Of a DNA stretch of 12,020 nucleotides, positions 6,046 through 12,020 are shown in pieces (the first letter of the stretch is position 1; every line of letters starts with the position of its first letter). The DNA comes from Actinomycetota bacterium. GTDB lineage: Bacteria; Actinomycetota; Actinomycetes; Actinomycetales; Microbacteriaceae. Made by a program: the position numbers and the translations under genes. Below the pieces are notes generated by a model that did not search any database, was not told the DNA's origin, and saw only the letters and a program-made list of their open reading frames with translations. Location: NCBI GenBank assembly GCA_009704705.1, contig WLDR01000034.1, forward strand, positions 1-12,020, read 5' to 3'.

Positions 6046-6051
6046 TAGGCT
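6046..6051 (+). promoter_or_regulatory. Putative -10 box for a leaderless truA mRNA
   Basis: TAGGCT fits TANNNT and ends 6 nt before the truA ATG, so transcription would start at or next to the A of the ATG. No usable SD precedes truA and no clear -35 is seen. It lies just after the rplQ terminator, where a new start is needed. Confidence 0.45.
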
Positions 6052-6057
6052 CAAATC

Positions 6058-6891
6058 ATGCGCGTGCGTCTCGACATCGCTTACGACGGAACTGACTTTG
6101 CCGGTTGGGCGACTCAGCCGAATCTGCGCACTGTGCAGCAAACGGTCGAGGATGCCCTGAGCACGATTCTGCGTCTGACTCGACCTGTGCGGCTCGTCGT
6201 TGCTGGGCGCACTGACGCGGGCGTGCACGCAACCGGCCAAGTTGCCCACGCAGACCTCGACGAAATCGACGAGAAGACCGACCTCGTGCGTTTGACCCGC
6301 AAGTTAACCAGCCTGCTCAACCAAAGCCCTGACGTCGTCGTGCGTGCGGTCACTAGAGCACCCGAGGGTTTCGACGCGCGCTTTTCGCCGATGGCCCGAC
6401 GCTATGAGTACCGCATCGTCGATAACGACATCGACCGAGACCCGCTCAAGCGCCATCAGTCAGCGTGGATTAATCGGCCACTCGACGTGACCCTCATGAA
6501 TGACACCTCGTCGTCACTCGTTGGGCTCAGAGATTTCGGCGCGTTCTGCAAGCCCCGGGAGGGAGCCACGACGATTCGCGAGCTGCAAGTCTTCGAGTGG
6601 AACCGTGACGACTCGGGTGCGCTGGTGGGACGCCTGCAAGCTGACGCCTTCTGCCACTCGATGGTGCGGGCACTCGTGGGTGCGTGCGTGGAGGTTGGGT
6701 CGGGCAAGCTTGCGCTGAAAGACCTGGGTGACGTGCGGGATGCCGCGGTGCGAACATCCGCGTTCAAGATCATGCCCGCGCATGGGCTGACGCTGACCGA
6801 AGTCATTTATCCGCCCGATGACCAACTGGGCGCGCGAGCACAGTTGACCCGAGTGAAGCGCGACGCGACCGGAAACGGCTCTGATTCCTGA
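6058..6891 (+). CDS. truA: tRNA pseudouridine(38-40) synthase TruA
   Basis: TruA converts uridines 38-40 in the anticodon arm of many tRNAs to pseudouridine. The 277-residue product starts MRVRLDIAYDGTDFAGWATQ and has the catalytic-loop motif AGRTDAGVHATGQVAH with the catalytic aspartate D53. Further TruA features are the RRYEYRI strand, LRDFGAFCKP and FCHSMVRALVGACVEVG near the C-terminus. Length is normal. ATG 6058 is used because homologues begin at this point; there is no proper SD, in line with a leaderless mRNA. truA follows rplQ in many bacteria, here beyond a terminator, so expression is probably separate. Confidence 0.95.
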   Translation: MRVRLDIAYDGTDFAGWATQPNLRTVQQTVEDALSTILRLTRPVRLVVAGRTDAGVHATGQVAHADLDEIDEKTDLVRLTRKLTSLLNQSPDVVVRAVTRAPEGFDARFSPMARRYEYRIVDNDIDRDPLKRHQSAWINRPLDVTLMNDTSSSLVGLRDFGAFCKPREGATTIRELQVFEWNRDDSGALVGRLQADAFCHSMVRALVGACVEVGSGKLALKDLGDVRDAAVRTSAFKIMPAHGLTLTEVIYPPDDQLGARAQLTRVKRDATGNGSDS

Positions 6892-6919
6892 CCTGGTCCG
6901 CATTGGATCCCGGCCTCGA

Positions 6920-6949
6920 TTGGCGCAACCGCGGAATCTCGCGTAGCCT
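6920..6949 (+). promoter_or_regulatory. Putative promoter of rplM-rpsI-glmM
   Basis: TTGGCG (6920-6925), an 18-nt spacer and TAGCCT (6944-6949) form a promoter-like block. It continues with TGA and TTGGTG at exactly the offsets found before infA. Transcription would start near 6956, giving a leader of about 140 nt before rplM. Confidence 0.5.
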
Positions 6950-7005
6950 TGACCCTTGGTGCTTCTTGGAGACAACGAGCACAGCAAGACCGAAGAGCCC
7001 TCGAC

Positions 7006-7044
7006 TGCGGGGTTCGCCTCTCAAGTGCGAGAGCGAACGTTGCG
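7006..7044 (+). promoter_or_regulatory. Hairpin in the rplM leader
   Basis: GTTCGCCTCTC (7012-7022) pairs with GAGAGCGAAC (7029-7038), giving 10 bp with a single bulged C and a 6-nt loop. A 1x1 mismatch and five further pairs, three of them G-U, extend the base to 7006/7044. Earlier in the leader GTGCT (6959-6963) can pair with AGCAC (6978-6982). Leaders before rplM in other bacteria bind ribosomal protein for feedback control; whether this one does is inference. The rest of the truA-rplM gap (6892-7096) holds only the promoter and a weak stem right after truA. Confidence 0.45.
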
Positions 7045-7096
7045 ACTGAGCGGGATTCACGAACCACTCATTTCGATCAAAAAGAAAGTCGTTACT

Positions 7097-7543
7097 ATGA
7101 CACGCACTTTTTCGCCCAAACTCGCTGACGTAAAGCGCGAGTGGGTCGTTATCGACGCCACAGACGTCGTGCTCGGCCGCCTCGCAAGCCACGCAGCGAC
7201 GATCCTTCGCGGAAAGAACAAGGCAACCTTCACCCCCCACATGGACATGGGTGACTTTGTCATCATCATCAACGCAAGCAAAGTTGCCCTCACCGGCGCC
7301 AAGCTCGCACAGAAGAAGGCCTACCGCCACTCGGGTTACCCGGGCGGTCTGCGCGCGACAACCTACGCCGAGCTGCTCGAGAAGAACCCTGAGCGCGCTG
7401 TGGAGAAGGCCATTCGTGGCATGCTCCCCAAGACCTCACTCGGTCGTGACCAGTTCCGCAAGCTGAAGGTCTACGCAGGCGCCGAGCACCCCCACGCTGC
7501 ACAGCAGCCCAAGGTGTACACCCTTTCCCAGGTCGCTCAGTAA
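7097..7543 (+). CDS. rplM: 50S ribosomal protein L13 (uL13)
   Basis: L13 is an early-assembling protein of the large subunit. The 148-residue product starts MTRTFSPKLADVKREWVVID and has GRLASHAATILRGKNK (27-42), the DFVIIINASKVALTG block, KKAYRHSGYPGGLR (73-86) and the GMLPKTSLGRDQFRKLKVYAG block (from 108). The frame is open upstream to 6956, but ATG 7097 gives the family length and N-terminus. The SD is weak: only purine-rich AAAGAAAG at 7081-7088. It is followed by rpsI after 35 nt, the near-universal bacterial pairing. Confidence 0.97.
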   Translation: MTRTFSPKLADVKREWVVIDATDVVLGRLASHAATILRGKNKATFTPHMDMGDFVIIINASKVALTGAKLAQKKAYRHSGYPGGLRATTYAELLEKNPERAVEKAIRGMLPKTSLGRDQFRKLKVYAGAEHPHAAQQPKVYTLSQVAQ

Positions 7544-7555
7544 GCGCCACGAGAC

Positions 7556-7577
7556 TTTAGACATAAGGATTTAGACA
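7556..7577 (+). repeat. Direct repeat flanking the rpsI SD
   Basis: TTTAGACA occurs at 7556-7563 and 7570-7577, with the SD-bearing TAAGGA between the copies. The second copy ends 1 nt before the rpsI ATG. It may be a small local duplication or chance. Confidence 0.45.
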
Positions 7578-7578
7578 C

Positions 7579-8079
7579 ATGGCTGACATCGAAAACGCCG
7601 AGATCGAAAACGGCGAAACGGAAGAACTTAGCGAGTACTCGACCGAGACTCCTGTTGCGAAGGCCCCCAAGGCTCCTCGCGCAGTCCTCAACGTTCCCGG
7701 CGCTGCCGTGGGTCGTCGCAAGCAGGCAATCGCCCGCGTGCGTCTCGTCCCCGGCTCGGGCAAGATCACGGTCAACGGCCGCGACCTTGACAACTACTTC
7801 CCAAACAAGCTTCACCAGCAGCTCATCAACGACCCGTTCACGGTCCTTGAGCTCAACGGCTCCTACGACGTCGTTGCACGCATCACCGGTGGTGGCCCTT
7901 CGGGTCAGGCCGGCGCACTGCGCCTCGGAATTGCCCGTGCCCTCAACGAGATCGACGTGGAGAACAACCGCGCGACGCTCAAGAAGGCTGGCTTCTTGAG
8001 CCGCGACGCTCGCGTCAAGGAACGCAAGAAGGCCGGTCTCAAGAAGGCCCGTAAGGCTCCTCAGTTCTCGAAGCGCTAG
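7579..8079 (+). CDS. rpsI: 30S ribosomal protein S9 with acidic N-terminal extension (uS9)
   Basis: S9 is in the head of the small subunit, and its C-terminal tail reaches the P-site tRNA. Residues about 44-166 are the S9 core: VGRRKQAIARVRLVPGSGKI, the ITGGGPSGQAGALRLGIARAL block, KKAGFLSRDARVKERKK, and the tRNA-contacting end QFSKR. Residues 1 to about 25 are an acidic extension (MADIENAEIENGETEELSEY), then a Pro/Ala/Lys linker. Such N-terminal extensions are common in actinobacterial S9. ATG 7579 is supported by the SD TAAGGA (7564-7569). glmM follows after 21 nt with no terminator. Confidence 0.97.
   Translation: MADIENAEIENGETEELSEYSTETPVAKAPKAPRAVLNVPGAAVGRRKQAIARVRLVPGSGKITVNGRDLDNYFPNKLHQQLINDPFTVLELNGSYDVVARITGGGPSGQAGALRLGIARALNEIDVENNRATLKKAGFLSRDARVKERKKAGLKKARKAPQFSKR
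7585..7614 (+). repeat. 15-bp tandem duplication in the rpsI extension
   Basis: 7585-7599 and 7600-7614 match at 13 of 15 positions and encode DIENA and EIENG. This looks like a fairly recent in-frame slippage duplication in the acidic N-terminal segment. Confidence 0.7.
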
Positions 8080-8100
8080 TCGTTTCTCCTCGGGTTTCCC

Positions 8101-9462
8101 ATGGGTCGCCTTTTCGGCACTGACGGTGTTCGGGGCTTGGCCAACCGTGAACTCACGGCTGACCTGGCCCTCGGACTCGCGCAGTCTGCTGCCGTCGTCT
8201 TGACCAGCGGTCGCTACGCCGACAAGCGTCGCGCCGAAGGCCGTCGCCCCACGTGCATCGTCGCGCGGGATCCTCGCGTGAGTGGCGAGTTCTTGACCGC
8301 GGCGGTGAGCGCTGGCTTGGCAAGCTCTGGAATCGACGTGCTCGACGCTGGAGTGATCCCAACGCCGGCAGCGGCATTCCTCGTGGCTGACCTCCCTGCC
8401 GACTTCGGCGTGATGATTTCGGCGTCCCACAATCCCGCCCCCGACAATGGCATCAAGTTCTTCGCCGTCGGTGGCGTAAAGCTGCCCGATGAGGTCGAAG
8501 ACCGCATCGAGGAGCACCTCGGTATCAAGAAGCTCCTGCCAACGGGTGGCGATGTGGGGCGCATCCACCGACTTGCCGATGCAGAAGATCGATACGTTCT
8601 GCACTTGCTCGGGAGTTTGCCCAACCGACTCGATGGGCTTCACGTTGTGCTCGACTGTGCCAATGGCGCGGCGAGTGCGATTAGCCCCGAAGTGTTCACG
8701 AATGCGGGGGCACAGGTCACGGTTATCGGCAACGCCCCAGACGGACTCAACATCAACGATGGCGTCGGCTCGACGCACCTGGATGTGCTTGCACGCGCCG
8801 TCGTCGACGCCGGCGCAGACGTCGGCATTGCGCACGACGGTGACGCCGATCGCTGTCTCGCCGTGGATGCCCAGGGCAACATCGTCGACGGCGACCAGAT
8901 CATGGCGATTCTTGCCGTTGCGATGAAGGAGCGTGGCGAACTCAAGAACGACACGCTCGTCACCACCGTGATGAGCAACCTCGGGCTGCACCGCGCGATG
9001 GCATCACACGGCATCTCGGTTGTGACGTCGGCGGTCGGTGACCGGTATGTGCTCGAAGAACTCGACCGCGGCGGTTTCTCGCTCGGTGGCGAGCAGTCGG
9101 GTCACGTGATCATGACCAAGTTCGCCACGACCGGCGACGGCCTACTGACCGGTCTTCACCTCGCGGCTGAAATGGCACGCACGGGAAAGACCATGGCGGA
9201 GCTCGCTGCGACCATGACGATTTTTCCGCAGGTGCTCGTCAATGTGCGCGGTGTCAATCACCGAGGTCTCGATGAGAGTGACGGTGTTGCCGCCGCGATT
9301 GCGATTGTCGAATCCGAACTCGGCGACAGCGGCCGCGTGCTGCTTCGCCCATCGGGCACCGAACCCATGGTTCGTGTGATGGTCGAGGCCGAAAGCCACG
9401 AGATTGCGGATGCGCACGCGCACGCACTGGCCGAGGTCGTGCGAATCGAGCTCTCGCTCTAG
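8101..9462 (+). CDS. glmM: Phosphoglucosamine mutase
   Basis: GlmM converts glucosamine-6-phosphate to glucosamine-1-phosphate on the way to UDP-GlcNAc for peptidoglycan. The 453-residue product has the N-terminal FGTDGVRG (5-12) and the phosphoserine loop ISASHNP (106-112), with catalytic S109. It also has the Mg-binding DGDADR (246-251), the sugar-binding GEQSGH (330-335) and the phosphate-binding RPSGTEP (416-422). All key residues are present. ATG 8101 fits the family N-terminus, but no SD is visible; the 21 nt before it are pyrimidine-rich. With no terminator after rpsI, it is probably read from the rplM promoter. Its stop overlaps the coaA stop on the other strand. Confidence 0.97.
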   Translation: MGRLFGTDGVRGLANRELTADLALGLAQSAAVVLTSGRYADKRRAEGRRPTCIVARDPRVSGEFLTAAVSAGLASSGIDVLDAGVIPTPAAAFLVADLPADFGVMISASHNPAPDNGIKFFAVGGVKLPDEVEDRIEEHLGIKKLLPTGGDVGRIHRLADAEDRYVLHLLGSLPNRLDGLHVVLDCANGAASAISPEVFTNAGAQVTVIGNAPDGLNINDGVGSTHLDVLARAVVDAGADVGIAHDGDADRCLAVDAQGNIVDGDQIMAILAVAMKERGELKNDTLVTTVMSNLGLHRAMASHGISVVTSAVGDRYVLEELDRGGFSLGGEQSGHVIMTKFATTGDGLLTGLHLAAEMARTGKTMAELAATMTIFPQVLVNVRGVNHRGLDESDGVAAAIAIVESELGDSGRVLLRPSGTEPMVRVMVEAESHEIADAHAHALAEVVRIELSL

Positions 9463-10439
9463 ATCTTGCGCAACAACACGCTCTTCACCGAGTGGTCCGG
9501 CCCCTTGCGCAACACGAGCCGTGCGCGCGAACGAGTGGGACGAATGTTCTGCTCGAGGTTCGGCATGTTGATGCGCTGCCAGTAATCCCTAGCGAGCTCG
9601 AGCGCCTTGGCTTCAGACAAACCTGCGAAGCGATGGAAGTACGACTTGGGGTCTGCGAATGCCCCGCGCTGCAGCGTGAGAAAGCGATCCTCGTACCAGC
9701 TGGCGATGTCGGCGGACCGCGCATCCACATACACCGTGAAGTCGAAGAGGTCACTCACAGCCATGCCTCCACCAACCGGCGGTTGCAAAACGTTCAGGCC
9801 CTCGACAATCAGAATGTCGGGGCGTGCCACGGTGACGAACTCGCCAGGCACGATGTCGTAGTCGAGGTGGGAATACACCGGCGCTTTGGCTTCGTCGGCA
9901 CCGCTCTTGATTTCACTCACAAAGTTCAACAGTGCGCGTCGGTCGTATGACTCCGGGAAACCCTTGCGTTCGAGCAAACCGCGGGCTTCGAGCACGGCGT
10001 TCGGGTACAAAAATCCGTCGGTCGTCACGAGTGCCACATTCGGCGTCTCTTCCCATCGGGCAAGCAAGAACTGCAGAACGCGAGAAACCGTTGACTTGCC
10101 GACCGCGACAGAACCGGCGACCCCAATAACGAACGGGGTGGTGGATGCCCGGCGCTGCAGAAACCCGTTTGTTGCCGAGTGCAGGTCTCTCGCGCCATGC
10201 GCGTAAAGCCAGAGCAGGCGGCTTAAGGGCCGGTAGATTGCGTCCACCTCGGCAAGGTTCAATCGATCGCCAAGTCCGCGCACGCTTTCAAGGTCTTCGG
10301 GGGAGAGGGGTTGGGCCGTTCTCGGTGCGAGAGCGGCCCAGTCGTCGCGCGGAATCTCAACAAACGGCGTCGACTCGATGACACTCAGCGGTGCGGTTGG
10401 GTCGGGGATACTGTCAACCGCGGGGGCGTCTTCGAACAC
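9459..10439 (-). CDS. coaA: Type I pantothenate kinase
   Basis: CoaA phosphorylates pantothenate with ATP, the first and usually rate-controlling step of CoA synthesis. From the GTG at 10439 the product is 326 residues. It has the family start region STPFVEIPRDDWAAL (23-37), the P-loop GSVAVGKST (109-117), TTDGFLYPN (139-147), GFPESYDRRALL (160-171), YSHLDYDI (189-196), EGLNVLQ (213-219) and the C-terminal NMPNLEQNIRPTRSRA block. The frame stays open upstream past the glmS start. GTG 10439 is chosen because it is the only ATG/GTG/TTG in frame near the family start and it avoids overlap with glmS. No strong SD precedes it. It is the only minus-strand gene here, convergent with glmM and divergent from glmS. 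Confidence 0.93.
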   Translation of the reverse strand: MFEDAPAVDSIPDPTAPLSVIESTPFVEIPRDDWAALAPRTAQPLSPEDLESVRGLGDRLNLAEVDAIYRPLSRLLWLYAHGARDLHSATNGFLQRRASTTPFVIGVAGSVAVGKSTVSRVLQFLLARWEETPNVALVTTDGFLYPNAVLEARGLLERKGFPESYDRRALLNFVSEIKSGADEAKAPVYSHLDYDIVPGEFVTVARPDILIVEGLNVLQPPVGGGMAVSDLFDFTVYVDARSADIASWYEDRFLTLQRGAFADPKSYFHRFAGLSEAKALELARDYWQRINMPNLEQNIRPTRSRARLVLRKGPDHSVKSVLLRKI

Positions 10440-10468
10440 CGCTCTATTCTGCCCTGCATTTCGCTCAT

Positions 10469-10505
10469 GTATCGTGCGCGGGCGCGCAGATACTGCCCGC
10501 GGGCA
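10469..10505. promoter_or_regulatory. Two adjoining dyads in the coaA-glmS divergent region
   Basis: GTATC-G-TGCGC (10469-10479) pairs with GCGCA-GATAC (10484-10493) across a 4-nt centre, a 10-bp inverted repeat with one bulge. Immediately next to it is the perfect 12-bp palindrome TGCCCGCGGGCA (10494-10505). They fill the middle of the 100-nt gap between the two divergent starts and reach roughly the -35 position expected for glmS. They may be operator sites; the regulator is unknown. Confidence 0.45.
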
Positions 10506-10526
10506 CTCAGCCGGGCACCGCACGCG

Positions 10527-10532
10527 TAAACT
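10527..10532 (+). promoter_or_regulatory. Putative -10 box for a leaderless glmS mRNA
   Basis: TAAACT fits TANNNT and ends 7 nt before the glmS ATG, so the transcript would begin at or within a base of the start codon. It is followed by TGAG, as in the infA block. No good -35 is seen; the palindrome at 10494-10505 lies just upstream. Confidence 0.5.
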
Positions 10533-10539
10533 TGAGAAC

Positions 10540-12020
10540 ATGTGCGGAATCGTCGGATATGTGGGTCGCCAAGACACGCTCAGCGTGCTCTTGGGCGGAC
10601 TCAAGCGCCAGGAATACCGCGGATACGACTCTGCCGGCGTTGCCGTGCTCACCGAGACGGGCAAAATGGTCACGGCCAAGAAGGCCGGCAAGCTTCAGGC
10701 GCTGGTCGATAACCTGACATCTCACCCGCTTGCCGCGGGCCACACCGGCATTGGTCATACGCGCTGGGCGACGCACGGTGCACCGACCGATGTGAATGCG
10801 CATCCACATCTGGCTGACAATGGTCGCTTGGCGCTCATTCACAACGGCATTGTCGAGAACTTCTTTGAGATCAAGAACGAGCTGATTGCCAAGGGCTACG
10901 AGTTCGTCAGTGAGACCGACACCGAGGTCGCCGCGGTTCTGCTTTCTGACACGTTCACGTCGACGGGAGACCTGCGCACGGCATTTGCTCAGACGGTCAA
11001 CCGACTCGAAGGCGCATTCACCTTGCTGGCTGTTCACGCCGACGAGCCCAACTTGATTGTGGCCGCGCGACACAACTCGCCACTCGTCATCGGTTTTGGT
11101 GATGGAGAGAACTTTCTCGGTTCTGATGTCGCAGCATTCGTAGAACACACGCGTCACGCCGCAGCCGTGGGACAAGACCAGATCGTTGCGATCACGCCGG
11201 ATTCGGTCACCGTAACGACGTTTGCCGGTGAGGTTGTCGAGCCGGAACGCTTTGAGGTCGAGTGGGATGCGTCGGCGAGCGAAAAGGGTGGATGGTCGAG
11301 CTTCATGGCGAAAGAAATCGCCGAGAACCCTGACGCCGTCGCCAACACCATTCGCGGACGCATTGTCGACGGCCACGTTGTGTTGCCCGAAATCGACGAA
11401 CTTGGCGCAGACCTTCTCGCGGGCATTTCGCGCATCATCCTGATTGCCTGCGGCACGGCCTCGTATGCCGGAATGGTGGGGTCGTACGCGATTGAAAAGT
11501 GGGCGGGCATCCCGGTGGATGTTCAACTCAGCCACGAGTTTAGATACCGCGATCCGGTCATCACGTCGACAACTCTCGTGATTTCCATCAGCCAGTCGGG
11601 CGAAACGATGGACACCCTGATGGCAGTGCGTTACGCGATGGAACGCGGCGCCAAGACCATCTCCATTTGCAACACTCAGGGCGCAACGATTCCGCGCGAG
11701 TCCGACGCAGTGGTTTACACGCACGCCGGACCCGAGGTTGCCGTTGCGTCGACGAAAGCTTTTGTCGCTCAGATCACGGCGCTGTACCTCATCGGTCTGC
11801 ACATCGCACGGGTTCGTGGCACCGTCGACGACACAGAACTTCGCGCTCTCGCGGGCGAACTCAATGACTTGCCTGCCAAGCTTGCCGAGGTGTTGCTTGT
11901 TGGTAGCGACATTCGCACATTGGCGAAGTGGATGAGCGACTCACAGTCGGTGCTCTTCCTTGGCCGCAACGTGGGTTACCCCATCGCGCTCGAGGGCGCG
12001 TTGAAGCTCAAGGAGCTCGC
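10540..12020 (+). CDS. glmS: Glutamine-fructose-6-phosphate aminotransferase (3' partial)
   Basis: GlmS makes glucosamine-6-phosphate from fructose-6-phosphate and glutamine, the committed step of amino-sugar synthesis. 493 complete codons are visible of the usual 600-620. The N-terminal glutaminase domain starts MCGIVGYVGR, where Cys2 becomes the catalytic N-terminal cysteine, and has RGYDSAGVAV (27-36), GHTRWATHG (72-80) and HNGIVEN (101-107). The first sugar-isomerase (SIS) domain has ACGTASYAG (303-311), the SQSGET phosphate loop (351-356) and ASTKAF (403-408). The second SIS domain begins around GRNVGYPIALEGALKLKEL (475-493), where the window ends. The ATG at 10540 is fixed by the Met-Cys requirement. 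There is no SD, only a weak GAG, which fits a leaderless mRNA. No glmS ribozyme can fit upstream. Confidence 0.97.
   Translation, partial: MCGIVGYVGRQDTLSVLLGGLKRQEYRGYDSAGVAVLTETGKMVTAKKAGKLQALVDNLTSHPLAAGHTGIGHTRWATHGAPTDVNAHPHLADNGRLALIHNGIVENFFEIKNELIAKGYEFVSETDTEVAAVLLSDTFTSTGDLRTAFAQTVNRLEGAFTLLAVHADEPNLIVAARHNSPLVIGFGDGENFLGSDVAAFVEHTRHAAAVGQDQIVAITPDSVTVTTFAGEVVEPERFEVEWDASASEKGGWSSFMAKEIAENPDAVANTIRGRIVDGHVVLPEIDELGADLLAGISRIILIACGTASYAGMVGSYAIEKWAGIPVDVQLSHEFRYRDPVITSTTLVISISQSGETMDTLMAVRYAMERGAKTISICNTQGATIPRESDAVVYTHAGPEVAVASTKAFVAQITALYLIGLHIARVRGTVDDTELRALAGELNDLPAKLAEVLLVGSDIRTLAKWMSDSQSVLFLGRNVGYPIALEGALKLKEL

Noticed and set aside
6892..6913. Imperfect stem after truA as a terminator
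   Set aside because: Only about 7 pairs, broken by a mismatch and a bulge and without a T tract, so too weak to annotate.
6956..7096. N-terminally extended L13 from TTG/GTG at 6956/6959
   Set aside because: In frame by chance; the added 46-47 residues resemble no L13 N-terminus and overlap the leader hairpin.
7537..8991. Long minus-strand open frame opposite rpsI and glmM
   Set aside because: A shadow of GC-rich plus-strand coding sequence; it has no recognisable domain and the plus-strand genes are certain.
9465..9514. CTTGCGCAACA repeated at 9465 and 9504, each with palindromic TTGCGCAA
   Set aside because: Both lie in the coaA 3' coding end and encode similar LLRK and VLRK stretches; coding constraint explains them well enough.
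10440..10691. Longer coaA reaching into glmS
   Set aside because: The extra N-terminus is antisense to the conserved glmS start and has no counterpart in pantothenate kinases.
10507..11802. Long minus-strand open frame opposite glmS
   Set aside because: The glmS product is clear on the plus strand; this frame has no known motif and is explained by codon bias.
1..12020. Mobile elements, CRISPR, toxin-antitoxin, defence or biosynthetic systems
   Set aside because: No repeats, transposase, integrase or foreign-looking genes are present; every sizeable stretch is accounted for by conserved housekeeping genes and short control regions.

Overview
The window is housekeeping DNA from an actinobacterium. 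It carries the distal end of the ribosomal-protein/secY cluster, the alpha-operon genes, rplM-rpsI and the amino-sugar genes glmM and glmS, with coaA on the opposite strand. Gene order, the short-lid Adk, the actinobacterial CoaA and RpoA sequences, and GTG starts (adk, rpoA, coaA) fit Actinobacteria. The lack of rpsD between rpsK and rpoA, together with moderate rather than very high GC, suggests Micrococcales, perhaps Microbacteriaceae. That placement is inference from gene order and recalled family resemblance. I see no mobile element, phage, CRISPR array, tRNA, rRNA or defence system.

Layout. (1) 1-2609: secY (5' end outside the window), adk and map, packed tightly with a GTGA overlap and then a 3-nt gap. 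(2) 2610-5961: a new unit, with a promoter-like block before infA, then infA, rpmJ (37 aa), rpsM, rpsK, rpoA and rplQ. The gaps here are 42-154 nt and several hold RNA hairpins. A near-perfect intrinsic-terminator-type hairpin (5983-6016) closes the unit. (3) 6058-6891: truA, probably from its own promoter on a leaderless mRNA. (4) 6920-9462: promoter, structured leader, rplM, rpsI and glmM. (5) 9459-10439, minus strand: coaA, converging on glmM with a shared CTAG stop. (6) 10540 to the window end: glmS, diverging from coaA, cut at the right edge after 493 codons.

How the genes work together. SecY is the translocation channel, and methionine aminopeptidase trims new proteins. IF-1, L36, S13, S11, L17, L13 and S9 serve the ribosome, RpoA is the RNA polymerase alpha subunit, and TruA modifies tRNA. 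GlmS and GlmM make glucosamine-6-P and glucosamine-1-P for peptidoglycan, and CoaA starts CoA synthesis. This places growth-rate-linked translation, transcription, envelope and cofactor genes side by side.

The protein-coding content is ordinary. The less routine material is non-coding: a promoter block of identical spacing before infA and rplM, possible RNA switches in the leaders of infA, rpsM and rplM, two adjoining dyads in the coaA-glmS divergent region, and predicted leaderless starts for truA and glmS. Acidic low-complexity tails on L17 and S9 are also notable. All RNA structures were paired by eye and none was computed.
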